DNA of 64,000 bases from Diphasiastrum complanatum (taxonomy: Eukaryota > Streptophyta > Lycopodiopsida > Lycopodiales > Lycopodiaceae), in assembly GCA_029204225.1 (NCBI GenBank), contig CM055115.1:7280199-7344198 (forward strand), read 5' to 3'. Every line of letters begins with the position of its first letter. Positions within the stretch are counted from its first letter, which is position 1. The position numbers were made by a program, and so were the translations under genes. The notes beneath the pieces were generated by a model. The model was not told the DNA's origin, did not search any database, and saw only the letters and a list, made by a program, of their open reading frames with translations. Positions 9,514-21,718 of the stretch are shown here, piece by piece.

Positions 9514-10400
9514 ATGTCTTCATCTAGTTCACATTTCTTGGAGCATAGTGAGAGATTAACATCTTCCAATTATGCAATGTGGAAGATTAGAATGGAATCA
9601 TTATTGATTCTACAAGATGTAATGGACATTGTGAGTGGAACTGAAGAAGAACCTGCAGCACCTAATGAAGCTGCGACATTCAACAAAAGAACCAAAATTG
9701 CCCTTCATTTCATAAAAATGAATGTAACAAATGAAGTGTTAAGAGAGATCAGTACATGCACCACTGCCAAGGAGGCTTGGAATACTCTAAAAGCAATCTA
9801 TGAAATCAAGAATACTTCTAGATTGCTTACACTTAGAACCAAATCTTTTTAAGTTATTGGAGAGTAGATGAGAGTGCTTCATCATATGTAATGAGAGTAA
9901 ATGATCTTCATCAAGAGTTAGCTGGTATTGGAGATGCTCTTAAGAACATTGAACTTGTTCAAGTAGTCCTTAATGGACTTAGAAATGAGTATGACAATAT
10001 TGTGCAGACTTATGCTGTCAGGGAGGAACTTCCGTCCTTAGAGACACTGCAAGGTATTCTGATTGATGAAGAAAGCATGCAAGAGAACAAGATGTTGAGG
10101 ATCAACAGACTTTCATTGAAAGATGATGGAGATGACAAAGCACTCTTCATTAGAGACAAGTCAAGAGGCAAGGGCAAAGGTCAATAACACTTCAAGAAGG
10201 ACAAAGCCAAATAAGGTGGTGAGGATCAGTCCTCACAAGATGCAACATCCAGTGGCAAGAAGAAGCTATCAAAGATCAAGTGTTTTTTCTATGGCAAGAA
10301 AGGACGCTATGCATCAAGTTGTTTCAAGAAGAAGAACCAATCTAGACAAGCTAAGCTTACTAATTAGGATGAGTGTGAGGGTGTTGAGAGTGAAAGAGAA
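9514..10400 (+). pseudogene. Ty1/copia Gag (UBN2-type), frameshifted
   Basis: The ATG at 9514 gives MSSSSSHFLEHSERL then SNYAMWKIRMESLL, the standard N terminus of plant copia Gag (an in-frame ATG at 9484 lies upstream but is atypical). The frame runs through a TAKEAWNTLKAIYE box to a one-base frameshift at about 9848-9853. It continues in another frame at 9891-10187 with LVQVVLNGLRNEYDN and LQGILIDEE. A second shift leads to the zinc knuckle near 10280-10320, which reads CFFYGKKGRYASSC, so the second Cys and the His of CX2CX4HX4C are lost. The protein would form the virus-like particle; this copy cannot. Confidence 0.9.
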
Positions 10401-10409
10401 GATTCTTAA

Positions 10410-10790
10410 ATGATGTCTAGTTTATCATCTTTTCCTTTCAAGAATGAAGAGATCTGGTGGATAGATAGTGGGGCTAGTTCTCATATGTCTAGTTCTAGAA
10501 ACTTTTTCATAAATCTCATGCCATATCTAGGTGCAAAAAGATCAATCTATACTGCTAATCATGTAGAGTGTAGAATTGAAGGAATAGGTAGTATTCCACT
10601 GCATGCATCATCGTCAAAATCTTTTTGTTTCAATGATGTACTTTATGTACCTAGACTAACAAAGAATCTCATTAGTGTAGGACAGTTGTTTGATAGTGGA
10701 TTGAACGTCAAGTTTCAAGTTGACAAGTGTATAATCTTAAGAGAAAATGAAGTTTTTGCTAGAGGATCTAGAACTGGAAAGTTGTAAAAA
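10410..10790 (+). pseudogene. Ty1/copia protease region
   Basis: Open for 125 codons. It contains IWWIDSGASSHMS, with the DSGA active site of retropepsins, followed by IEGIGSIPL and VLYVPRLTKNLISVGQL, the standard copia protease to pre-integrase order. It ends at a TAA at about 10785-10787, just before the LWHKRLGHPN box. The domain itself looks intact. Confidence 0.9.
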
Positions 10791-10824
10791 CTAGATTCTA
10801 GGGAGAGTGCTAACATTTTAGATA

Positions 10825-11311
10825 TTGCTTATGAGACCAAGGTTTTTCAGGAGGATCTGTGGCATAAGAGATTGGGCCATCCCAATTTCAAAGCCATGCA
10901 ATCTATGGGAAGGAAAAGCTGTTGGACTACCAAAGACACTGTCAAAAGAGCTTCAACCCTGTGAAACTTGTGTTTTGGCAAAATCACATAGAAGGCCTTT
11001 TCCAAGATCAAGCATCAAGATAAAGCATCCATTTGAACAAGTTGCTTTGTTTCCTTTGTAGATAATTACACAAGATATTCTTGGATCTATATTTTGTCTT
11101 CAAAAGCCATGGTTTATGATGTTTTTCTTACTTTCAAAGCTTATGTAGAAAAGTAGTTTACTTTCAAGTTGAAAGCTTTGAGAAGTGACAATGGTGGTGA
11201 ATACACTTCCAATAAGTTTAAAGACTTTTGTGAGAGAGCGGGAATACAAAGAGATTTTTCTTGTTCATATACTCCTCAGCAAAATGGAGTTGCTGAGAGA
11301 AAAAAACAAGG
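10825..11311 (+). pseudogene. Ty1/copia integrase, N-terminal part
   Basis: It has the pre-integrase box LWHKRLGHPN (near 10858-10888, other frame), then CETCVLAKSHRRPF of the HHCC zinc site. After several frame breaks comes the core LRSDNGGEYTSNKF and YTPQQNGVAER, which hold the second Asp and the Glu of DD35E. The reading stops abruptly after AERKKQ at about 11311, where gypsy sequence begins. The rest of the integrase continues at 14849. Confidence 0.88.
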
Positions 11312-11575
11312 TACAAACCATGCTTTCACCTACCTAGGCAGCACTTTGTCTCATCCGTCCTACGTGCAGACAGCGCCAAGCCCGAACGGCGAGAACTGAC
11401 CGTGCTTACACCTCGAGGGCAGCACTTTGACTCATCAAGTCCCCCGTTCTGTCGACCACCCCGACCGTGGACGCACCCGTGCTTACACTGTGGGCAGTAC
11501 CTTGCGCAACGGTTGTCCTGACAAATCCCAAAACGTGGCCATCCCTGTGAGACTTGAGTAGCTGACCGGCTAGTC

Positions 11576-11588
11576 GGCTCTGATACCA
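11576..11588 (-). other. Gypsy primer-binding site (initiator-Met tRNA)
   Basis: The minus strand reads TGGTATCAGAGCC two bases (TG) after the end of LTR A. The leader follows at 11312-11575 and reads into the copia junction. Confidence 0.88.
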
Positions 11589-11590
11589 CA

Positions 11591-12217
11591 TGTTGCGTCG
11601 GCGTCTCAAAGGGCGTTGGGACTTGAGCGGTTTCCCCAACACATGCTTAAGTCTAACATTCATCCATCATGCACTTACGTAAAAGCCAACTGAGAAATGT
11701 AACAAGCTTAACCATTCAAACTTAAGAAAAATGGAATCCCAACCAACCTGAAAGCCAACTCAGAATCCGTCCCCAAAAGGTAACCAAAGGCAAAGACAAG
11801 CCACACATGAAACCCAAGGCATAGTGGTCGCCAAATTGACCAATTGGCATAGCGGCAAGCCCCATGTCGATGACAGAGACCCTTAGGCACCGACGACGCA
11901 AAAAGGTTGTAATAGTAAGGGTCCTTCCAGTTGGACCAGTCCCGGAGGCGAAACCGAAATGGTAATCATCCCCAAGGATCAACTTTATTAGATTTGGAAG
12001 AGGTTACATTCATACATAGACTGACCGGTCTCGGGGCCACCAACAAGTGCTGGGCATTGTGCCTGGCTCGTGCTGGTACAGGGAGCTGAAACCTGGCGAC
12101 TGGATTCTTGGCGCTGGTTGAGCTACCCAAGTTTCTGTCTGCCGGACTCCCCCTATAGTTCTGCTGTGATTCGGTGCACCCCCTCTGTTCTGAAACATAG
12201 TGCTTTATGGTAAAGCA
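11591..12217 (-). repeat. Gypsy LTR, subfamily A
   Basis: 627 bp from TGCTTTACCA to GCGCAACA-like CGACGCAACA on the minus strand, TG...CA bounded, with the primer site immediately downstream, so it acts as a 5' LTR. Shares its first bases and the GAATCACAGCAG-ACTATAGGGG block with LTR B. Opposite-strand and partial copies are at 49157-49709 and, in copy B, from 63554 to the window end. Confidence 0.85.
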
Positions 12218-12390
12218 CACTTTTTGGGACTTAGTTTTTATTTTTCTGGTTAAGCCTGGCAAGCCTGTCAGAATCAGTCTGGCTCCAGGACACGGGTCCC
12301 GGGAGCCGTCCCAGTGGCAGAATCAACTTGCTTCCTGACTAGGCCATGACTCGAGCTCCAGAGCTAGCTCATGACTTGTGACTACTTGAC
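12218..12390 (-). other. 173-bp spacer between two gypsy LTRs
   Basis: GC-richer than its surroundings; no ORF or repeat recognised. Confidence 0.4.
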
Positions 12391-13308
12391 TGTAGCGTAG
12401 GCATCCCAAAGGGACCCGGGAACCACGACTTAGCTTCCCAACCTTCAACTCTTGCCATCCAAACCCACTTGACATACAAGCAGCCAACTCGCCAACAACG
12501 ATCAGACTTAACCAACTTGATGTTCCGAAAACCAACATTGAGATCCAACCTGGCGCCATGCCAGATCGGGGGTCTCGATGTGGGTGACTTCCCTCCAAGC
12601 AAGCCGCTCGACATACATCAAACTTAACCAACTCGAAGCTTCGTTACAAATGAGTAACATCCATTCCAAGCAAGCGGTCTGACTTACATCAGACTTAACC
12701 AACTGAAAGCTTTGTCACGAGCGATGGAAGCCAACCTGGCGCCATGCCAGACTGGACAACCATAAACAGGTAACTTCTACCCAAGCAAGCCATCCAACTC
12801 AGCCGACAGGTTAGAGCCCGTTCCCCAAGAGCTTAACCCATTCACGTTCATGCAAGGAACACTCAGAACCACAAGCCACGACAGAGATGGACACAACCAG
12901 TTCCTGGACCAAATGGTCCCGACAGCATACCACTGGCGCCACGGACTGAATGGTCCCGACGGCATACCGCTGGCGTCTTGGGATACGACCCTCAGCTATG
13001 TGCCAACTTAAAAATTTGGAAGCGGCCTTACAACTGGCGTTTTTACCGAACAATGAAACCCAGAAAGTAATCAGAGTTAGTTTGAGAAAAATCCCACTTT
13101 ATTGATAAATCTGAGAGGGTTACATCTCAAGTGTGTGATCGACCCTAGTCTCCGGGGCGCTAGCATGCCAAGGCGAGAACCATGACAACATTCCAGCAAG
13201 GGACGCTGAGACTTGGTTGGAGCTCACCCTGAGTCGCACTCCCCTATAGTATTGCTGTGATTCGGCACCCCCTCTCATACCAAGCACTCTACCCAAGCTG
13301 GTAAAGCA
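12391..13308 (-). repeat. Gypsy LTR, subfamily B
   Basis: 918 bp, TGCTTTACCAGC to CCTACGCTACA on the minus strand. On its upstream side is a purine-rich run (AAAGAGAGAAAAATG, complement of 13309-13323) like a polypurine tract, so here it looks like a 3' LTR. About 95% similar by eye to 46911-47836. It contains direct repeats of an 80-90-bp phrase around AAGCTTAACCAACT and CAAGCAAGC. Confidence 0.82.
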
Positions 13309-14846
13309 CATTTTTCTCTCTTTATGATTTTCTCTTTCTAGAAAATCAATTTATCTCTCTAGATTTTATTGATCCCCAGGCTTCCTTTAATCATGCCTAG
13401 ATCGTGTGAGGTGATTGCACATCGATTTGAGCTCTCTGGACTCCGCTAGAACCGATCAAAGATTTTCAGCCATAGAAACTTGGTGCCGGCTGGATTCTGG
13501 TCACAGTGGCACCGGAGTGGCGCCGGCGCCGAGAGCAGCAGGGGCGCTGCTGGCGCCGGAGACATAGCTGGCGCCGATGGCACCAGAACTAAAGCTTGTA
13601 AAGGGAGCTTTACAACATCCACCCCACCTTTATAAAATCTGATGTCCTTATCAGATGTCAGATTAAAGTAAAGGTGTCTCCCAATTAAAATAACTATACA
13701 TTTAAGCTACTTGGCACAGTACTCAATTTACTGGCCACTTTTTATTAATATTGAAGCTAGCACACCACAAGTCGGAGGCTCAGCTCTTTGTACTGAAAAA
13801 TTACATAACTTGAAAATATATCTTTGTCTGGAAAAAGCGTAGATTTGATATCGCTTTCGTAAAATCCAAGAACCTTATTAACTGGTGACAGAGCCCTTTC
13901 TTTGAAATGTTCGCCCCTGTCGCTTCTGACTTTCAATTTTGGAACTCCTTTGAGCTCCTGATTTGTCCTTGATGCACTTTGTGTTGAACTCCCTGAGCTC
14001 CAGATTTGATCAGTTCCGCACAGGTATCAAGGCTTTCTGAGCCAAAGGATTTATTGTTTGATTGCCCACTTTATGGTCCACTCCGTGCCTTGTTGCTTCT
14101 GCACCTTGATTTCTCTCCTTGTCCCAGCCTGATCTTGATACTTTTCCATCTTGGCTCTTTAAGATAGGCAAAGATTGAGTACTCCGCAATGCACCTCTCA
14201 CTTAGCTTGAAGTAGCTCTTTGAATCAGCCCAAATGTAACCATTGACCTCATGGAAAGCCAAAGGGTCGCACCAGTTTGATCCGCATCCGAACTATCTCT
14301 TTGCATTTGTTTGAAGCGCCATGTCCGTCGCGCAAAATTTGACTATCACAATTCCATCACTGGTCAGTTGCCTCACAGTCAAAACAAGAAGTGTACATCG
14401 AGCTTGGCTTCAAGTAGCTCTCTTTGAATCAGACACATGCACCCAGAGTTTGCACTAGTCCGATCTCAACGCGAACTGTCCCTTAGCGTCCGTTCGAAAT
14501 ACCAAGTCTCTCATGCAAGACTCAACTTTCACAGTTCCTTCATTGATCAGCTGCCTTACCCGTAACACAAGCCAGCGTACTCATATGTTTTCTCATCATT
14601 GCTGGTCCAGAGAAAGCCTATAACAAACTTTCCTTTCCACAACAAAAACTTGTCAACTTATTAGGTCCAAAGTTCGCCAGTCTCCTCGTGTGAGTATGGC
14701 TAGGTCACCTTGAATTTGCCCCCGTTTTGATCAACTTTCATTCAAAATTTGCCCCAAGAGAGAGGTGTGTGTGATAGTTCCCCTCCACTTATAAAATTAG
14801 CTAATCGGACTTCGAGTAGAGTTCTTCGGACAAAAAGCCTTTCCAA
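13309..14846 (-). pseudogene. 3' internal region of a gypsy-like element with a repeated protein module
   Basis: Upstream of LTR B on the minus strand. Matches 47837-49153 up to about 14621. Between about 14595 and 14205 two modules of about 195-200 bp repeat each other (aligned at 14210/14412 and 14319/14512). Their minus-strand translations align with conservative changes (RQL, V-V, C, D, T-AK), so a repeated protein domain was once encoded. One reading, at 14071-14262, contains AFHEVNGYIWADSKSYF. I do not recognise the family. 13309-14000 shows only GCGCCGG-type short repeats (near 13485-13585) and no ORF. Confidence 0.45.
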
Positions 14847-14848
14847 CA

Positions 14849-16425
14849 CTTTGCTTCCCATATGCTAGGATTATGGCTCATGTGCAAAGTCCTTGAGGCT
14901 TGATGCATCACTTCCCATCTCATTTTGGGGAGAAGCCATAACATGTGCTAATTATTTGTGTAATAGACTTCCTAGTAGTGCTATAGATGGGATCTCACCT
15001 TATCAAGCCTTGTTTGATAAGAAACCCAATGTAACAGATTTTAAGATCTTTGGATGTACTTGTTATGTACACATTCCTTTGGAGCCTAGAAGGAAAGAAG
15101 ATGCTACCTCCTTCAAAGGAATCTTTGTTGGCTATGGAGAAAATAGCAAGGGATATAGGATATATGATCCTACATCCAAGAAAGTAAAGGTAAGCAAGGA
15201 TGTACTTTCTGATGAGTCACAATTTGCTAAGAGCTTGTCAAATGGATCTAACCCATTGTGCATTGAAGATCTTGACAAATCCGAGGAGGATCTTGACAAA
15301 CCCGAGGAGGATCATGACAAACCCAAGGATGGAGATTTGGATCCGAGTCAAAAGGGGCCGAGAAGATCATCAAGGAGCAAGGCCGAGCCCTCAAGGCTTA
15401 CCTATGTGGACAAGGGAAAGCAAAAGGAAGGCTCTACATCTTCTACCTCTTACTCTTTTTTAGCTACATTGCTTGAAGAACCATCATCTTTTGAAGAAGC
15501 ATATAAATCTAAGGTTTGGAGAGATGCAATGCAAGTAGAGTATGATGCATTAGAAGAGAATCATACTCGGAATCTTGTAAATCTTCCAAGAGGAAAGAAA
15601 CCACTTGCATGTAAGTGGATTTATAGAATTAAGTACAATCAAGATGGATATATTAGTAAGTACAAAGCTAGGCTTGTTGCTAAGGGATTTCTTCAAATAA
15701 AAGGATTGGATTATGAAGAAACATTTGCACCTGTAGCTAAGCTTGTAGCTATTAGATTAATCATTTGTATTGCTACTTTGTTCAAATGGGATCTCTACCA
15801 AATGGATCTGACAAATGCCTTCTTGAATGGCTTCTTAGAAGAGGAAATCTACATGATGCAACCCAAGGGCTTCATCAAGATTGGTGAGGAGCAAAAGGTG
15901 TGCTACTTAAGGAAGAGCCTATATGGCTTGAAGCAAGCACCTAGAGCTTGGTACTCTAGGTTGCATGATTTTCTCTATTCCCTTGGCTTTGTACTAAGTG
16001 CTTATGAACCTTCTTTATATTTCAAATGTAATGAAGGAAAGATCATCATTTTGGTTCTTTATGTTGATGACATCATTATGACAGGAAATGATGATGATGG
16101 CATAGGCAAAGGAAAAGTTGACTTATCTAGTGAGTTCAAGATGGTAGATCTAGGCTTCCTAAAGTTTATACTTGGGATAGAAGTGTCTAGAAGTAGCAAT
16201 TGTACTTTCATAAGTCAATCTAAGTATGCTACTTCCATTCTTGAAAGATTTGGTATGAAAGATTGTAAGGGGATTGACACCCCTATTGAGCATGTTGTGA
16301 AAGCAACTAATGAAGGTGAGGAAGCATCCTTTGAGAACATCACCCTCTTTAGGAAGCTTATAGGCTCTCTAATCTATTTAACCATCACTGGACCTGACTT
16401 AAGTTTTTGTGTAAGCAAAGTTGAG
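14849..16425 (+). pseudogene. Ty1/copia integrase C-terminus and reverse transcriptase
   Basis: Continuation of the split copia element. After a one-base shift the long frame from 14893 runs RLDASLPISFWGEA, YLCNRLPSS, FGCTCYVHIPLEPRRKED and GIFVGYG (integrase C-terminal region). An acidic linker contains three repeats of a D-L/H-DKPEED unit. The RT follows: CKWIYRIKYNQDG, YKARLVAKGF, TFAPVAKL, QMDLTNAFLNG, SLYGLKQAPRAWY and YVDDIIMTG (intact YVDD). It stays open for about 510 codons to about 16425, where a frameshift throws it into a stop at 16482. The RT domain is the best preserved in the window. Confidence 0.92.
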
Positions 16426-17029
16426 TCAAAGTATGCAAGCTCCTTTAGTTCATCATTGGAAAAGTGCCAAGAGAGTACTTAGATATGTTTCTAGTGCTAG
16501 ATTTTTTGGCATACTTTATGAAGGATCTAACTTGCACTTGAGAGCCTACTCGGATTCAGATTTTGCAGGTGACAAGATGGATAGGAAGTCCATTAGTGCA
16601 TTTGCAACATTTCTTTATGGAGGAGTGACATCTTGGCTTTCCAAAAAGCAAGATACAATCTCACTATCTTCTTGTGAAGCCGAGTACAAGGCATTGACTT
16701 CAACAACCAAAGAGCTCCTATGGCTAAGAAGACTCTTGATGGAACTACATGTGCTAGAGGCCGAGGAGATCCCTTACATATTTTGTGACAATCAAGCTTC
16801 TCAACAAATTGCTTCAAATCCTATCTTCCATGCTAGAACAAAGCATATTGAGATAGCTCACCACTTTGTAAGGGAGAAGGTACAATGGAAGGAAGTGCAA
16901 CTACATCATGTACCATCATCCGAATGCATAGCTGATATCTTAACCAAACCATTGTCCAAAGGTCCATTTTTAAAGTTAAGATATGCTCTTGGAATTGTAG
17001 ATAGATGTACACTAGATTTGCCAAGTTAG
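16425..17029 (+). pseudogene. Ty1/copia RNase H (same element)
   Basis: In a new frame after the shift at about 16425: LVHHWKSAKRVLRYV, AYSDSDFAGD, TSWLSKKQDTISLSSCEAEY, FCDNQASQQIASNP, KHIEIAHHFVREKV and a CIADILTKPL ending. The acidic residues D (SDSD), E (CEAEY) and D (CDNQ) are present, so the domain itself looks intact. The stop at 17027-17029 lies just before the polypurine tract. Confidence 0.92.
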
Positions 17030-17033
17030 AAGT

Positions 17034-17934
17034 GAGGAGGAGTGTTGAAAATTCTCACTTCTCACTTGACATTGGTTCATGTAAATATTGATCAAACATT
17101 AGAATATGTTGATGATCTGATTTCACACGTGTGGAGGTTGTTCCCACGTGTGAAAGGATGTACTTTTCATGTTTGTATATATCCCAATTGATTTTGTATC
17201 ATTCTAGTTAATGTGAACATGAAATGACTAGTTTTTAGTCAAGTTGACTAGTCACCTACAAATTAGCTTTTCCTTGCATGTGCATGAGTAAATGCTCCCA
17301 CATGGCAAGTGGATGTTCACATGTGTATAGAGTACTAGAAGATAAGAGTTGACCATTTTCCTTAGATCCTATTTTGTAGGAAATATTCCTATATTCTAGG
17401 AGACTAGCTTTTTGGATTTTAGTCATATTCTAGAAGGTCAACTATTGGATAAGGATCAAGGATGGATCAAATGGATAGATCTGAGTGATGTGGAACTCTT
17501 CACACATGTGAAGGCCTGCTGGACTATACCAAACTCATGGATGTACTTGATCTATAAAATGATCATCATTTTGCTAAGAAGATTGATGAGACTTTTGCAC
17601 TCTACACTTTTGTGAGATTTCTAGTCATTTGTCTTGTGATTTTTATGTTAGATTGCTATCTAGTATCATTGTACTTGTTGTTTCAGGTGTAGGCCGTACA
17701 GTGGACAGTACTCCACACGTGTGAGGCCGCTCTCACTAAAACATGATGTCTTGATCCATTGCTCTTGCTTATATCCAAGTGTAGTGAATCTAGATCAAGA
17801 TCTAATGTGTAGAACTTGATAGATTCATTGATTAAGCAACCAATAACTCTCTATGATTGTAAAGTACAATCATTATTGCCCTAAAAACTGTAAAATTTAT
17901 CAATAATTACTTGCTTATGCATTTGTGAAACACA
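17034..17934 (+). repeat. Polypurine tract and copia 3' LTR
   Basis: GAGGAGGAG at 17034-17042 is the second-strand primer. The LTR starts TGTTGAAAATTCTC at 17043. Its 3' end is not certain (ACACA near 17934 is one candidate). It carries CACACGTGTG at 17124-17133 and 17714-17723 and a half-form near 17147. It is distantly related to the LTR at 3476-4118, but no close 5' partner precedes the gag at 9514. Confidence 0.7.
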
Positions 17935-19625
<1,691 letters not shown>

Positions 19626-20044
19626 TAGTTTGAACGTCATGGTTAACTTGATAAATAAAATAAAATTTTGGATCTATATCTTGGTCCATAGCCTTATGTA
19701 CTTATATTGTTCATCATTGTACTTATAAATGATAAAATACTATGCTTCACAAGCTAAGAAGTAACAAAATCTAAAAATTTGAATCGACTATGTGGTTTTA
19801 AACTATCTTGCCATGTGATAATAGCATGTATCCTAAAATTTTAAGATTTGGATAAGGCATTCTAGATATTGGCACAAGAAACTATTTTGTGCAATGAATC
19901 TATATATTGATTTTAAAATATGTGCATTGTTACCCTAATGGGGGTTTGGACCATTAGAGGTTGCCTTGGATGTAGGAGCTGAGCCAAATCTAGATAATAG
20001 TTGAGTAGAATCATGGAGTCACACCCGCATGCGGTATTACATTG
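19626..20044 (+). repeat. Third copy of a dispersed noncoding repeat
   Basis: Matches about 55050-55445 along its length (CATGGTTAACTTGAT, CACAAGCTAAGAAGTAAC, CCATTAGAGGTTGCCTTGGA) with many point differences. The right half matches 3300-3475 in copy A. It shows that the 1.06-kb block missing from copy A is ancestral. It also shows that this repeat normally continues past GGTATTAC at 20044, where copies A and B have a copia LTR instead. Confidence 0.8.
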
Positions 20045-20368
20045 TGTGTTGCATCCTCGTATGATAGGGTGTACAAGCACTGTGCTTGTGCATGGGTCTT
20101 GGCTATTATGAGTTAGGGGTATCTACACTCAATGGACATGCATGGGAGTTTGGCATGAGTATGCTTACATGTGAACTCAGTGCATGGGCAGATGGAGTGG
20201 ATCCTACGCTCTATGTAATCCTCACTTGTGTCCATGAGGATCATTGAGAGTCTACGGCCGTTATTTTGTCGGATTGGTAAGCGCTTCCTATCTTTGTGAT
20301 TTGCCAAATTCCCTAGTGCTCGGGGGCTAGATCAAAGGAGATCTAGGACTGGTTGGGTTGGTTTCGTC
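20045..20368. other. Spacer, nothing recognised
   Basis: No ORF with recognisable motifs and no match elsewhere in the window. Confidence 0.4.
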
Positions 20369-21718
20369 CACTGCACGTTTCCATTGCGTTCTTGGAGTTC
20401 TATCCGGATTGGGAGTCTTGGGAGACGTTTTATTGGTATTAGAACGACCATGCGAGTTGTGGAGCGGCTTGGTGTGGACTGGTTTATGGGACGACAATTT
20501 GGACAACACTTCACTAAGATTGATTTGTGAACTGGTTATCATCAGATTAGAATTCATTCAGATGATGCATCGAAGACGGGTTTTAGGACAAGATTTGGTC
20601 ATTATGAATTTTTGGTTTTACTGTTCGCTTTAACCAATGCTCCGGCCACTTTCCAGCAGATGATGAATGATTTATTTTGTCTATATTTGGGAAAGTTTGT
20701 TATGGGGTTTTTGGGTGATATTCTCATCTATAGTAAAACAGTTGAAGAGCATAAGAAACATATGCGTACTACCTTGAGGATATTAAGATAGGAGAAGCTT
20801 TATGCTAAAGAGTCGAAGTGTGAATTCTTTAAAAATGAATTGTTATATCTTGGTCATGTCATATCCTGGAAGGTGATTATGATTGATCGAAAAAAGATAA
20901 AAACCATTCTGGGATTTATTTCTGGGATTTATTGTTTTCTTCGGTAGGTTTATTTAGGATTATTCAATGATAGATGCACCTCTCAACAATGCGTTGAAGG
21001 GGTTTATTACTCTTAAAGGTAGGCCTAGCCCACCACTTGTGGAATGAGACATTGGATGCAAGTTTTAACAAACTTCAAGAGCTAATTGTCTCAGCAAGGG
21101 TATTAGTCATAGCAGATCCTGATAAACTTTACGTGGTTAAAGTGGATGCTAGTATTAATGTGGTTGGTGCAGTTCTACTTCAAGAGGGGAGGCCAATTGC
21201 TTTTGAGAGTAAGAAACTATGCATACTACTCAGGAAAAAGAACTTTTTGTGGTGGTGCATGCGTTGAAGACACGGAGACACTATCTGTATGATATTCAAT
21301 TTATAGTGTGCTCAGATCACCAACCATTAAAGTATTTTTGTAATCAGAAAGACCTTAGGAGTCAAAAAGCTTGATGGGCTGAGCTAATGCAAGACTTCAA
21401 CTTTGATTTGAGATATATTAAAGGATCGTCAAATCAAGTGGCTCATGCCTTGAGTCAAATTGGAGAGGTGAATGAGTTGTCATTCACTGAAATCACTACG
21501 GACTTCTATCTTTCATTTTGAGGTCTTTATGAAAAAAATTCTCATTTTGGACCTATTTGGCAAAGGGTTCTAAAAGGCTCTCAATCAGTTACTAATTTGC
21601 AAGGTGATCAGTTGGATATGAAGGTAGTGAATGACTTTTTCATCTGGAACAAAATCTTGTTTCGAAAGGAAAAGATTTGTGTATCGGGAGTAGATGCGAT
21701 AAAAAAGATAGTTTTGAT
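20369..21718 (+). pseudogene. Ty3/gypsy family B deletion derivative (primer-site-like motif fused to RT-RNase H)
   Basis: Begins at CCACTGCAC, the same breakpoint as 50702. A primer-site-like TGGTATTAGAAC lies at 20434-20445. About 70 bp later the text is already inside the RT (KIDL, stop, TGYHQIRI), so gag, protease and the RT N terminus are deleted. The catalytic box again reads GFLGDIL (Asp to Gly). A stop follows TLRILR. RNase H begins at 21037 with VVKVDAS, keeps CSDHQPLKY, but reads HALSQ for ADALSR. Frameshift near 21220. At about 21718 it is fused to another gypsy element. Confidence 0.88.

Larger units (their letters stand above)
1..12037 (+). repeat. Large segmental duplication, copy A
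   Basis: This segment aligns almost base for base with 50916-64000 in the same orientation. Position 1 matches 50916, 2657 matches 53567, 4118 matches 56088, 9514 matches 61477 and 12037 matches 64000. Seen differences are scattered single bases, small indels (for example near 7470), and one 1.06-kb gap after about 3299, where copy A lacks sequence kept in copy B. The similarity is limited only by the window ends, so the true boundaries lie outside. It includes several unrelated elements in the same order, so it is a duplication of a genomic segment and not of a single transposon. It could be a recent tandem duplication with a unit of about 51-52 kb, or an assembly duplicate of two haplotypes. 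Confidence 0.93.
11312..14846 (-). mobile_element. Permuted Ty3/gypsy-like insertion inside a copia integrase
   Basis: A 3.5-kb block on the minus strand splits a copia integrase almost cleanly (AERKKQ on the left, NTLLPYAR-like on the right). Read on the minus strand the order is: 3' internal region with a degenerate ORF (14846-13309), LTR B (13308-12391), 173 bp, LTR A (12217-11591), primer site, leader. This is the reverse of a normal LTR-primer-gag-pol-LTR element; gag and pol are absent. It may be two adjacent elements that lost their outer parts, or the insertion of a circular, permuted form. No target-site duplication could be read. Confidence 0.7.

Noticed and set aside
11326-13053. 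Many overlapping minus-strand ORFs in the gypsy LTRs
   Set aside because: They lie inside TG...CA-bounded LTRs and the leader, overlap in several frames and carry no domain.
17412-17615. 67-aa plus-strand ORF in the copia 3' LTR
   Set aside because: Lies inside the LTR, no motif, no counterpart in related LTRs.
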